Assembly (NCBI GenBank): GCA_964444835.1
Contig: CAYUIT010000003.1
Span: 62,001-126,000 of the forward strand
DNA length: 64,000 nt
Origin: CADEED01 sp964444835
Lineage (GTDB): Bacteria; Pseudomonadota; Gammaproteobacteria; Steroidobacterales; Steroidobacteraceae
Direction of reading: 5' to 3'
Position 1 is the stretch's first letter, and every line of letters starts with the position of its first letter. Position numbers and translations under genes: made by a program. Shown piece after piece: positions 45,726 through 54,638 of the stretch. The notes under the pieces were generated by a model. It worked only from the letters and a program-made list of their open reading frames with translations, ran no database searches and had not been told where the DNA came from.

Positions 45726-47789
45726 ATGTCGCACCTCCGCATGCCGCCGCTCTCTTGGCTAACACGTTGCATCGCGGTGTCATTGTTCGCGTGCGCAGGC
45801 TCGATCGTCTCTGCAGCACGGGCGAATGAGTATCAACCGGTAGCCATCACGCGTGACATGCCTGCTGCGGGGTTCATTGTCCAGTACCGCACCAGCGGAA
45901 CTGCGGCACAGAAGCGTGAGCGCGCCGCAGAACTCGCGAAGCGGGTCGATGCGCGACTGCGCATCGGGCGCGCTATCGCGCAGAATATAGATGCGATGGA
46001 GTTAGATGGGGCGCGGGATCGCGCCGCCCAGCTCGCCGTGCTGCAACGATTGCGGCAGGACCCCGCAGTAGCAATGGCCGCGTTGGACGAGTGGCGACAA
46101 ATCCACGCAGTCCCCAACGATCCGCTATTCATCAACCAGTGGTACTTGCAGGCGAACACGGCGGCCGCGGGTAACTTTGTCGGCGCGTGGGACATCACGA
46201 CGAGCGACACGGGTGTAGTCGTCGCGGTGCTCGATACCGGCGTGCGCTACGACCACCCAGAACTCGGGCTCGTCGCCGCAGGTGGACGGCTCTTGCCAGG
46301 TTACGACTTTATTGGGGCCGAGTCTGACGGCGGATTTCGCGTTGCAAACGACGGCGACGGACGCGATGCTGACGCGAGCGACCCGGGCGACTGGATCTCC
46401 TCTGCGGATCGCAGTCAGACTGTCTTCGCGAACTGCGACACTAGCAATAGCTCCTGGCACGGCACGCGCGTGTCCGGCATGATTGCTGCCATTGCTAACA
46501 ACTCGACCGGTATCGCGGGCGGAACGTGGAACGCCCGTATCTTGCCGGTTCGCGTTCTCGGCAAATGTGGCGGCCGCGACTCCGACATTTTGGCGGGCAT
46601 GCGTTGGGCTGCGGGGCTATCGGTTCCAGGCGTTCCCGACAACCCGACGCCCGCGCAAGTGATGAATCTCAGTCTGGGCTCACGCGGGAACTGTAGCGCG
46701 GCGTATCCGCCTGTCCTCAGCGAATTGGCTAACCGCGGTGTGCTGGTCGTATCGTCCGCCGGTAACGAGGGCGGCCCTGTATCGGCACCCGCGAACTGCC
46801 CGGGCGTGCTGGCCGTGGCAGCGCTGCGCCATGTCGGCACGAAGGTGGGGTTCAGCAATCTCGGCCCGCAAGTCGCGCTCGGCGCACCCGGCGGCAATTG
46901 CGTCAATGTCGGCGCGGGCCAGCCGTGTTTGTTCTCGCTCGACACGACTAGCAACTCGGGCACCACTATCCCTGCTAACAACATTATCACCGATCAGTTC
47001 AACAGCAATCTCGGTACCAGTTTCTCGGCACCCATTGTCTCGGCTGCCGCAGCGTTGATGCTGTCGGTGAACCGCAGCCTGAACGCCGAGCAGCTGACCG
47101 CACGATTGCGGGAAGGAACTCGCGCGTTTCCGCGCTCGACCGACGCAGCAGTGCCCACGTGTCGCGTTCCGACTGCTCCGGACGACGTACAGATCTCGGA
47201 ATGCAACTGCACGACGAGCACTTGCGGCGCAGGCATGCTGGACGCGCTGGCCGCAGTCGTGGCGGCGCGCCGACCGATTGCCGCTCTGGCGCTGCCGGCG
47301 ACGGTATCGCCAGGCCAAGATGTCGCGCTGAGCGCGAGTGGCAGCGTCGCAGCCTGCGGTCGAACGATCGCCAGTTACGAATGGACCGTCGTGAGCGCAA
47401 GCGGCGCGCCGCCCGGCATTGTGGGTGCAAACACAGCGACCGCCACCGTGACAGCGCCGACCGGTGGTTCGCTCGTTTTGCGCGTCGTCGTCACAGACGA
47501 TGCAGGCGCAACCGACCGCGCCGAAGTAACGATTGCGCCAACGCTTGCGACCACGAGCGCGCCAGCTGCCGTGGCCCCGAGAGCGTGCCCGGTCACAACG
47601 CCGGCGCCAAACCCCAATCCGACACCGAGTCCGAATCCAACGCCAGGCCCAACGCCGAGCCCAACGCCGAACCCGGCGCCCGCAGCAACCTCCTCCGGAG
47701 GAGGCGGCGGCGCATGGGATATCTCAAGTATTGTTTTGCTCTGCTTCGCGCTCGCGTTCGCGCGCCGCCGCCAACCGCGTATCGAGTAG
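45726..47789 (+). CDS. Secreted S8 subtilisin-like protease with GlyGly-CTERM-like tail
   Basis: A 687-residue preproprotein started at ATG 45726. Signal peptide to about residue 33, propeptide-like region to about 130, then the S8 domain with D170 (AVLDTGV), H245 (SSWHGTRVSG), oxyanion Asn in SSAGNEG and Ser432 (LGTSFSAP). A PKD/Ig-like module follows (about 515-590), a Pro-rich linker of PNPTP-type repeats, and a C-terminal sorting-type tail: Gly run, one hydrophobic helix (ISSIVLLCFALAFA) and Arg-Arg-Arg. Such tails are processed by rhombosortase in other bacteria. No rhombosortase is visible here. Confidence 0.9.
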   Translation: MSHLRMPPLSWLTRCIAVSLFACAGSIVSAARANEYQPVAITRDMPAAGFIVQYRTSGTAAQKRERAAELAKRVDARLRIGRAIAQNIDAMELDGARDRAAQLAVLQRLRQDPAVAMAALDEWRQIHAVPNDPLFINQWYLQANTAAAGNFVGAWDITTSDTGVVVAVLDTGVRYDHPELGLVAAGGRLLPGYDFIGAESDGGFRVANDGDGRDADASDPGDWISSADRSQTVFANCDTSNSSWHGTRVSGMIAAIANNSTGIAGGTWNARILPVRVLGKCGGRDSDILAGMRWAAGLSVPGVPDNPTPAQVMNLSLGSRGNCSAAYPPVLSELANRGVLVVSSAGNEGGPVSAPANCPGVLAVAALRHVGTKVGFSNLGPQVALGAPGGNCVNVGAGQPCLFSLDTTSNSGTTIPANNIITDQFNSNLGTSFSAPIVSAAAALMLSVNRSLNAEQLTARLREGTRAFPRSTDAAVPTCRVPTAPDDVQISECNCTTSTCGAGMLDALAAVVAARRPIAALALPATVSPGQDVALSASGSVAACGRTIASYEWTVVSASGAPPGIVGANTATATVTAPTGGSLVLRVVVTDDAGATDRAEVTIAPTLATTSAPAAVAPRACPVTTPAPNPNPTPSPNPTPGPTPSPTPNPAPAATSSGGGGGAWDISSIVLLCFALAFARRRQPRIE

Positions 47790-48833
47790 TCCGGCCAACG
47801 CATCAACAGCAGCCTTGAGGCCGTCGCGCAGTTCGATCTGTTGATGCAGTGCTAGGTGATGATCGAGACGTGTCGCTCCATCTAACAGCTCAAGCGCACG
47901 GCCCGCGATCGCTTCAGCGTTGAGTGGCACTTCGACATCGACGCCCGCAGCAGCCAAACGCTTTAGCCGCAAGGTCTGATCTGGGGAAAGCGAAACGGCA
48001 ATGCACGGCCGCTGCAGCGCCAACACTTGCAGCAACGTATCAGCACCATTGGTCACGACCAGTCGCGCGCCGCGAATCAACGCGATGAGCTCCGACATCG
48101 GTACGAGCGGCGATAGATGCAATGAGGGTGGCGGCAGCGGGCGGTCTGCCGCAATTCCAACCAACAGCACCGAGTGGCCTCGTTGCGCAATCGCAGACGC
48201 CGCGCGAGCAATCGTCTCCGGGCCGCTACTGACACTGCGATGCGCTGTACCGCCGCCGGCTACGATCAACACATACTCGCCGCGCACGACACCAGCCCGC
48301 GCAGACGCGGCGGTCGCCAGATTATCGGCAACCGCTGGGACGAGAACATCCAAGTAACGAATCGTCGGCCTTCCCAACCAACGTTGCTTCCAGCGCTCGA
48401 AAGCCGAGAGGTCGCCGGCGACCACTGCGGGGTATGCGATCCAGTGTTCGTCGATCAGCCGCATCCACCGCCAACGAAACGCCTTACGTCGCTGCCGCAA
48501 TCGAGAGCTGACGAAGACGATTTTCGCTTTCGCTTTGCGAGCCGCCACGAGTTGCTCGGTGCGGCCCGCGTTGTCGAACACGACAACATGTGGTTGGAAG
48601 CTATCGATATAGCGCGCCACTTCGCGCGGATGAAACGTCGGCGAACGCGGCAACAAATGCGTTTGAAATGGCACCTTTTGCGCGTACGGCGCTTCCGCAC
48701 TGACGATGAAACAGATACTCGCATTTGGCCAACGTGCCTGCGCCGCTTGCGCAATCGCTAGCGAGCGCGCGTACTCGCCAGTACCGCGAGCAGCGGACAC
48801 CGGCACGAACAACAGTCGATACGGCTCGCTCAC
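47724..48833 (-). CDS. Glycosyltransferase-like protein (GT-B fold)
   Basis: A 369-residue protein. The GTG start (complement of 48831-48833) overlaps the stop of the GT2 gene. N-terminal LLFVPVSAARGTGEYARSLAIA and C-terminal IRGARLVVTNGADTLLQVLALQRPCIAV look like the donor-binding half of MurG-like GT-B enzymes. Substrate unknown. Its 3' end overlaps the convergent protease gene by 66 bases. Confidence 0.7.
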   Translation of the reverse strand: MSEPYRLLFVPVSAARGTGEYARSLAIAQAAQARWPNASICFIVSAEAPYAQKVPFQTHLLPRSPTFHPREVARYIDSFQPHVVVFDNAGRTEQLVAARKAKAKIVFVSSRLRQRRKAFRWRWMRLIDEHWIAYPAVVAGDLSAFERWKQRWLGRPTIRYLDVLVPAVADNLATAASARAGVVRGEYVLIVAGGGTAHRSVSSGPETIARAASAIAQRGHSVLLVGIAADRPLPPPSLHLSPLVPMSELIALIRGARLVVTNGADTLLQVLALQRPCIAVSLSPDQTLRLKRLAAAGVDVEVPLNAEAIAGRALELLDGATRLDHHLALHQQIELRDGLKAAVDALAGLLDTRLAAAREREREAEQNNT

Positions 48834-49681
48834 GGCGCGGTATTGAGCCCGGTCCAAGGCGGACGAGCCGACAGTGGGATGCCCTGTGCGAACTCAGCGA
48901 GATGCGCATCTAGCCCTACGGCACAGCGCGTCGCGCGAGTCGCGATCGATTCTTCGAGGTAGCGGTCGTTAGGATTGACGCCGACGGGATCGCGACGCGC
49001 GTGATACAGGTGCGCCGCGAGCGCCGCGTGCCGCACGTGCTTGCGCGAGACGCCAACGTGGAACAAGCGCACTGCGATCTCTTTGTCCTCCGGTCCCCAG
49101 CCGATCATCCGCTCATCGAAGCCATTGACGCGGATCAAGTCGTCGCGCCAGCAACCCATGTTGCAACTCTTCACACGCTCGGTGGAAAACGCTCGATTGG
49201 CGAATTGCCGCGCGAGAAATGGGCTGTGTAGGGCTTGTTGACGCCGCAGCACGCCAGGCGTGAAGACACCGATCTGAGTGGCGCGGGTCGCGAGTAGTTT
49301 GCGTGATAAGTCGGGGGTAGTGTTGATACGCGGCCCTTGTACGAAGCAGCCGCGCTCGGCAAGCGCCAGGTGGTCGGCGATGAAGTCCGGCTGCAACACC
49401 ATATCGCCGTCGATCATCACGACGTACTCGCCGCGAGCGGCGGCGATCCCGCGATTGCGCGAGCGGGCGGCGCGAAATCCGGTGTCTTCCTGCCAGACGT
49501 GCTCGATGGGGAACGCGGCGCGAGCGCGCCATTCCGCGACCAACATCGCCGTCGGCGGCGCTGAGCCGTCGTCGGCGATCACCACCTCCATCGGCAACAC
49601 ACTTTGCCGACTGACGCTGAGCAACACGAGGTCGAGCGCCTCAGGCCAGTTGTAAGTCGTGATCAGCAACGATAGCTTCAC
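48830..49681 (-). CDS. Glycosyltransferase family 2
   Basis: A 283-residue GT-A enzyme started at a GTG that overlaps the FkbM stop. It has the N-terminal SLLITTYNWPEAL, VVIADDGS, DTGFRAARSRNRGI and the metal-binding MIDGD motif. The CWRDDLIRVNGFDERMIGWGPEDKEIA segment is typical of GT2 enzymes with a galactosyl-transferase-like C-terminal part. Likely builds LPS core or another surface glycan. Confidence 0.87.
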   Translation of the reverse strand: MKLSLLITTYNWPEALDLVLLSVSRQSVLPMEVVIADDGSAPPTAMLVAEWRARAAFPIEHVWQEDTGFRAARSRNRGIAAARGEYVVMIDGDMVLQPDFIADHLALAERGCFVQGPRINTTPDLSRKLLATRATQIGVFTPGVLRRQQALHSPFLARQFANRAFSTERVKSCNMGCWRDDLIRVNGFDERMIGWGPEDKEIAVRLFHVGVSRKHVRHAALAAHLYHARRDPVGVNPNDRYLEESIATRATRCAVGLDAHLAEFAQGIPLSARPPWTGLNTAP

Positions 49682-50436
49682 GACGCGCGCTCCGTCGCGC
49701 GAATGCACACCGCGTCGGCCTCGATCAGACGCAGCGCCGCATCGTGCGTCACCGGAAAGAAGCCACTGACATCGAAGCCGCGCTGCTTCACCTCGATCAG
49801 CATCGTTTGCCAATCCGGCATCCCGTGATAAATCGGGACAAAGGACAACTCCGTCTGCAGAGCCGTAACGCGCGCCAACGCGGCGCCCGTACCGCGCAAC
49901 ACTTCGAGGTCGAAGCCTTGTGTATCGAGCTTCAAGTACGCCCGCTGCATTGGGTGTTGCCCTTCGAGCTCCGCGAAGAGGTCGGCAAATGTCCGCACCC
50001 GAATCTGCTCCGTGCGCGCGATCGTGTTGCCCTCGCCCGCCAACGCGTGCGTGCTATCGGGCGTCAGCATCGACGAATAGACCGTCGTATCCATCACATT
50101 GATCGAGGCTTCCCCGGCAGTCGCGCCCAGCGCGCAATCGAAGACGCGCCACTGGGAGTCGACGGTGGCCCGCCGCTGCAGCTCCGCTGCGAGACTCGCG
50201 ATCGGCTCGCACGAGACGATCAGCCCCGTGAAACCTAATTCGTGGCGCAGAAAGCGGTAATACTGACCGCGGTTGGCCCCGATATCGAACACACAATCGA
50301 CGCGCTGCAGTTCGAATAGCTTCTGCAAGTGATCGCGCAGCAACCGGCGTTTCTGGTAAGAGCGCGGCCACAGACGTGCCCGCCAACGACGGACCACGAA
50401 ATCCGCTTCAAGACTCAAGCGACTGGATAACGGCAT
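49678..50436 (-). CDS. FkbM family methyltransferase
   Basis: A 252-residue SAM-dependent methyltransferase with CVFDIGANRGQYYRFLRHEL, VSCEPIASLA and YLKLDTQGFDLEVL. Family members methylate hydroxyls of sugars or polyketides. In an operon with two glycosyltransferases, O-methylation of a surface glycan is the likely role. Confidence 0.88.
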   Translation of the reverse strand: MPLSSRLSLEADFVVRRWRARLWPRSYQKRRLLRDHLQKLFELQRVDCVFDIGANRGQYYRFLRHELGFTGLIVSCEPIASLAAELQRRATVDSQWRVFDCALGATAGEASINVMDTTVYSSMLTPDSTHALAGEGNTIARTEQIRVRTFADLFAELEGQHPMQRAYLKLDTQGFDLEVLRGTGAALARVTALQTELSFVPIYHGMPDWQTMLIEVKQRGFDVSGFFPVTHDAALRLIEADAVCIRATERAS

Positions 50437-50570
50437 AAGCGATGTCTAACTTCCGGCCGGCAGTACACCCTGCGGCGCTAGCAGGGTCAAGCGCTCCGAC
50501 ACAGTACGGCACGGCTGTTAGCGGCGTCGACACCACGATCGGCGCCGCACTGTGGGACAATGCCAGCGCA

Positions 50571-51629
50571 ATGTCACCCCCTGCTTCAGCCCCGGCCTGT
50601 GTCGGCGGACTCTACGAAGTGTGCATCGGCGTTCCCGACCTCGATGCCTCGATCGCCTATTTCGCGGCCTTCGGCTGTCGGCCCATCGCGCGAGGCCGCT
50701 TGAGCGCTGCGGCGGCGGCAAGCCTGTATGGCGTCCAGTCCGCAGTGGAATCGGTGCGGCTCGGCCACGGGACAGCCGACCATGGCCTCGTGCGCTTGAT
50801 GCGCTGGGACTCGCCGCTCAATGCGGGGCTCGGCGTCGCGCGCCACCTCCGCTGCATCGGCTCTCGCTGGGGGACGCGACTAACCACTAACGTACTCAGT
50901 ATCGCCAATCATGCGCAAACGGCGCGGGACGCTGGCGAGCCGCTCGAATGGGTTGAGCCGCTGCTCGATGTGATCGGTGAAGTCGCCGGAGGCCAAGCCG
51001 CGCGCGCCTTCCTCGACCCCATCGTCGGCGTCCGCGAAATGGCCGTCTTCCAGCCGCTTTACCGCCAGGTGTTTTTTCAGCGGTTCGGCTACTCGAGCCC
51101 GCTCTATGGCACGGTCGATCCGCAGTCGTTACATGCCACGAGTCAATTCACGCACTGCGGCTTGATGGTCGCCACCGACGCGCACGATGTATTCGAGTTC
51201 TACGACGGTGTGCTCGGATTGAAGCGCTGGATGGATAGCGCCACGACCTACGAGAAATCGAAAGGCGGTCGCCGCCTGTATGCGCTTGAGCCCGGCGAGG
51301 GATTCCACATTGTCGATTTTGACGATCCGCGATCGGGTCACACCTTGACCGACCGTCGCTCCGGCAAGCTGAAATGCATCCGTCTCGCAGGATCCGCAAA
51401 CATCACGGATCGTCAGCACGAATCGCGCGCCGGTTGTTTGGGCTTGAGTGCGTATTCGTGGCGCGTACGCGATGCGGAGGCGTTGTGGCCGCGGGTTCGT
51501 GCAGCGGGCGCAACCGAACTGTCAGATGTGTGCCAAGACGAATTTGGCGCACGGGCATTCTCCTGCCGCGCTCCCGACGGTTACTACTGGATTCTGCTCC
51601 AACCTGCCCAAACCTTCGATGAACACTAA
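50571..51629 (+). CDS. VOC family protein
   Basis: A 352-residue protein started at ATG 50571. Two or more VOC modules are recognisable (LYEVCIGVPDLDASIAYFAAFGC and HCGLMVATDAHDVFEFYDGVLGL), with further beta-rich segments to the end. May be an extradiol-dioxygenase-like or isomerase-type enzyme, or a binding protein; metal ligands were not assigned. The next MFS gene begins inside its last codons. Confidence 0.75.
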   Translation: MSPPASAPACVGGLYEVCIGVPDLDASIAYFAAFGCRPIARGRLSAAAAASLYGVQSAVESVRLGHGTADHGLVRLMRWDSPLNAGLGVARHLRCIGSRWGTRLTTNVLSIANHAQTARDAGEPLEWVEPLLDVIGEVAGGQAARAFLDPIVGVREMAVFQPLYRQVFFQRFGYSSPLYGTVDPQSLHATSQFTHCGLMVATDAHDVFEFYDGVLGLKRWMDSATTYEKSKGGRRLYALEPGEGFHIVDFDDPRSGHTLTDRRSGKLKCIRLAGSANITDRQHESRAGCLGLSAYSWRVRDAEALWPRVRAAGATELSDVCQDEFGARAFSCRAPDGYYWILLQPAQTFDEH

Positions 51630-52953
51630 CACTCCCGTGCCTGACTACCCACCGCCACGGGTCGCGTGGTACGCGGTCTTTATGTTGATGCTCGCGTACA
51701 TCGTGTCGTTCATCGACCGGATCATCTTCGGCTTACTCGTCGGCCCGATCCGCGCGCACTTCGACATCAACGACACCGTATTCTCCGTGTTGTACGGCTG
51801 GGGCTTCGCGTTCTTCTATACGTTCTGCGGCATCTTCATCGGCTGGGCGGCCGATCGCTACAACCGCCGCAATCTGGTCGTGTGGGGCGTGGCCTTTTGG
51901 AGTCTCATGACGATGCTGTGCGGGCTCGCGAAGAACTTCACGCAGCTCGCGTTGGCTCGCATCGGCGTCGGTGTCGGCGAAGCGAGCTTGTCACCTGCGG
52001 CGTACTCGATGGCCGGCGACAGCTTCCCCGCGAAGCAGCTCGGCCGCGCGCTGTCCGTGTATGTGATTGGCCTACCAATGGGTGTCGGGCTCGCGCTCAT
52101 CATCGGCGGCTTGGTGATCAAAGCGGTCGCCGCCAATCCCGAGTTCACGTTGCCGCTCTTTGGGACGATCGCCTCGTGGCAGGCCTGCTTCATCGTCGTC
52201 GGGCTTCCAGGTGTGTTGTTAGCCCTCGTGCTGCTCACCGTACGCGAGCCCGTGCGGCGCAAGCCGGTCGTGGCGAGCAACGCGTCCGCGCTACAAGAGA
52301 TTGGCCAAACGCTGCGTTATATGCTGCAGCATTGGCGGCCCTATACCGGGCTGGTGCTCGGCTTTTCCGTGCTGGGCATGGTGATGAACGTGTTCCAGGT
52401 GTGGGGCGTACAGTTTTTCGTGCGGCAGCACTCCTACACGGTGACGGACGCCGGCCTCGCGATCGGTTTGGCGATTGGCGTGTGCGGCACGATTGGCATT
52501 CTCACGGGCGGCTGGCTTGCCGACCGCTGGCAAGCGGCGGGTCATACGGATGCGACCGTGCGTGTCGGTCGCGTCGCGGCACTCGCGCTCATTCCCGCTG
52601 CGTCCACCTGCACGCTGATGACCGACCCAACCTATGCGTTGTTGTTGTTGGTGCCGATCGGTTTTTTCACGAGTTTCGCATTCGGCGCAGGTGGCGCGGC
52701 GGTCGTGATCCTGACGCCCGCGCACATGCGCGCTCAAGTCTCCGCGGTGTATTTGTTTTTCGTGAACATGATCGGCCTCGGGCTCGCGCCGTTCTTGACA
52801 GCGATCCTGACCGATAGTGTGTTTGCGAACGATCTCGCCGTCGGCAAGTCGTGCGCGATCGTCGCCGGCGGCGCCTCGGTGCTCGCTGCGATCCTACTCA
52901 CTTGGGGCTTGCCTCACATCCGCCAGCATGTTGCGGCGCTGCGTGAAGCCTAG
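51619..52953 (+). CDS. MFS transporter, Spinster-like
   Basis: A 444-residue, 12-helix MFS protein. YIVSFIDRIIFGLL in helix 1, GWAADRYNRRNL (motif A) and RIGVGVGEASLSPAAYSM in helix 4 are typical of the Spns-like group often found with aromatic or steroid catabolic genes. The reading frame ends exactly at the scaffold gap; the last 11 bases are repeated on the far side. Confidence 0.85.
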   Translation: MNTNTPVPDYPPPRVAWYAVFMLMLAYIVSFIDRIIFGLLVGPIRAHFDINDTVFSVLYGWGFAFFYTFCGIFIGWAADRYNRRNLVVWGVAFWSLMTMLCGLAKNFTQLALARIGVGVGEASLSPAAYSMAGDSFPAKQLGRALSVYVIGLPMGVGLALIIGGLVIKAVAANPEFTLPLFGTIASWQACFIVVGLPGVLLALVLLTVREPVRRKPVVASNASALQEIGQTLRYMLQHWRPYTGLVLGFSVLGMVMNVFQVWGVQFFVRQHSYTVTDAGLAIGLAIGVCGTIGILTGGWLADRWQAAGHTDATVRVGRVAALALIPAASTCTLMTDPTYALLLLVPIGFFTSFAFGAGGAAVVILTPAHMRAQVSAVYLFFVNMIGLGLAPFLTAILTDSVFANDLAVGKSCAIVAGGASVLAAILLTWGLPHIRQHVAALREA

Positions 52954-53053
52954 NNNNNNNNNNNNNNNNNNNNNNNNNNNNNNNNNNNNNNNNNNNNNNN
53001 NNNNNNNNNNNNNNNNNNNNNNNNNNNNNNNNNNNNNNNNNNNNNNNNNNNNN
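52954..53053. other. Scaffold gap of 100 N
   Basis: Exactly 100 undetermined bases. The 11 bases before it (52943-52953) and after it (53054-53064) are identical, GTGAAGCCTAG, so the two contigs probably overlap and little or no sequence is missing. Confidence 0.97.
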
Positions 53054-53076
53054 GTGAAGCCTAGCGCGGCAACTTT

Positions 53077-54633
53077 TCAAGGTAGCGCGCGCAGATCCTT
53101 CTTTAAGACCTTGCCACCGACATTGCGCGGCAGCGCGTCGATGAAACGCACCTCGCGCGGCACCTTGTAGCCCGACAATTTCGTCCGGCAAAACTCTACT
53201 AACGACTCGGCCGACTCCGGCGCGCCGGCTCGCAACACTACGAATGCGCGCAGCCGCTCACCCCAGTGCTCATCAGGCACGCCGACGACCGCTGCTTCGC
53301 GGACGGCCGGATGCTGATGTAGCACCTCCTCGATTTCCCGCGGAAAGATGTTCACGCCGCCCGACACGACCATGTCCTTCTTGCGATCGACGATGTAGTA
53401 AAAGCCCTCGCCGTCGCGGCGCGCGAGATCGCCCGCCGAAACCCAGCCGTCGCGCAAGTACGTCGCGGGCGACTCGGCATTGCCCCAGTAGCCGTTGAAC
53501 AGAAACGGCGAACGCGAGAAAAGCTCGCCGACCTCATTGTCGGCAACCTCACGACCCGCATCGTCGAGCAGCTTCACGCGCGTCGCTGCAAACGGCCGGC
53601 CCACGGACTGCTGCTTGCGCAGCTGATCGTCGGGCCGGATGTTGCAGACAATGCCGGCCTCGGTGGAGCCATAAGTCTCGTGCAGCAAGCCCGGCCCCCA
53701 GAAATCCACGATCTTTTCCTTCAGCGCCTGCGGCAAGGCAGCCGCGTTGGAAATGATGGCACGCAGCGCCTTGGCTTGCTGACGATGCGCTGCGAGATAC
53801 GCAGCATCGAGCGCGAGAATCGCTTGGAAGTGCGTCGGGACCATGAAGATGCCCGTGAAGGGCTCTGCCACGAGCTGGCGCACGACAGTCGCCGGATCGA
53901 ATCGACCGACGAGTTCCACATAGCCGCCGAAGTACAACGACGCCATCGTGAACGCCAGCCCCGCGCCGTGGGCCATCGGTGCTAACGACAAGAAGCGATC
54001 GTCTGGTCCATAGCAACCGTACTCCATGGCCATCGCATGGAACGTCAACACCCGCGAGCGGTGGGAGATCAAGATGCCTTTGGGCTTGCCCGTGGTGCCC
54101 GAGCTATAGACGAGCGTGAACGGATCCGTCTCGCGCAACTCGACGTGGGGCACGTCGCGCGAGTCGAGCGCATCGCGCCAACGAACGTAATCGTCGTCGG
54201 CTCCCGCGTCGGCTCCATCAACCACTAACAAGCGTTCGAGCGATGGGATTCTTGCTGCGCGCGCGGTGGCTTCGAGTGAGCCATGCGCGATGAGCACGCG
54301 CGCCCCGCAATCGTTGCAGGCCGCCGCCAACTCGTCGGCGTTAGCACGCGGGTTGATCGTTGCCACGATGGCGCCGGCATCGCTGAATCCGAGCATCAAT
54401 TCCGGATATGCCAAACAGTTAGGCGCACAGATCGCGACGCGATCGCCGGACCGGATACCGAGATCGAGCACGGCTCGCGCCATAACGCGTTGCGCGTGAC
54501 GATGGAGCGCCGCATACGTTAACTCCTGATCGGCGCACCGCAGCGCGATCTTCTCGGGCGTGCGCGCAGCCGACGCTCGCACGCCGTCGCTCAGACGCAG
54601 CGCGCTGTACATCTGAGCCGCAACGTCCTCCAT
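53077..54633 (-). CDS. AMP-dependent acyl-CoA synthetase/ligase
   Basis: A 518-residue adenylate-forming enzyme with the P-loop TLVYSSGTTGKPKGI, the YGSTEAG motif, DGWVSAGDLARRDGEG and the catalytic Lys near the end (GGKVLKKD). Activates a carboxylic acid as its CoA thioester; the medium-chain or aromatic acid specificity is unknown. Start ATG is the complement of 54631-54633, just after the amidohydrolase stop. Confidence 0.92.
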   Translation of the reverse strand: MEDVAAQMYSALRLSDGVRASAARTPEKIALRCADQELTYAALHRHAQRVMARAVLDLGIRSGDRVAICAPNCLAYPELMLGFSDAGAIVATINPRANADELAAACNDCGARVLIAHGSLEATARAARIPSLERLLVVDGADAGADDDYVRWRDALDSRDVPHVELRETDPFTLVYSSGTTGKPKGILISHRSRVLTFHAMAMEYGCYGPDDRFLSLAPMAHGAGLAFTMASLYFGGYVELVGRFDPATVVRQLVAEPFTGIFMVPTHFQAILALDAAYLAAHRQQAKALRAIISNAAALPQALKEKIVDFWGPGLLHETYGSTEAGIVCNIRPDDQLRKQQSVGRPFAATRVKLLDDAGREVADNEVGELFSRSPFLFNGYWGNAESPATYLRDGWVSAGDLARRDGEGFYYIVDRKKDMVVSGGVNIFPREIEEVLHQHPAVREAAVVGVPDEHWGERLRAFVVLRAGAPESAESLVEFCRTKLSGYKVPREVRFIDALPRNVGGKVLKKDLRALP

Positions 54634-54638
54634 ATGCC

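Noticed and set aside
52898..53191. Open frames that run across the N block
   Set aside because: They exist only because N codons lack stops.
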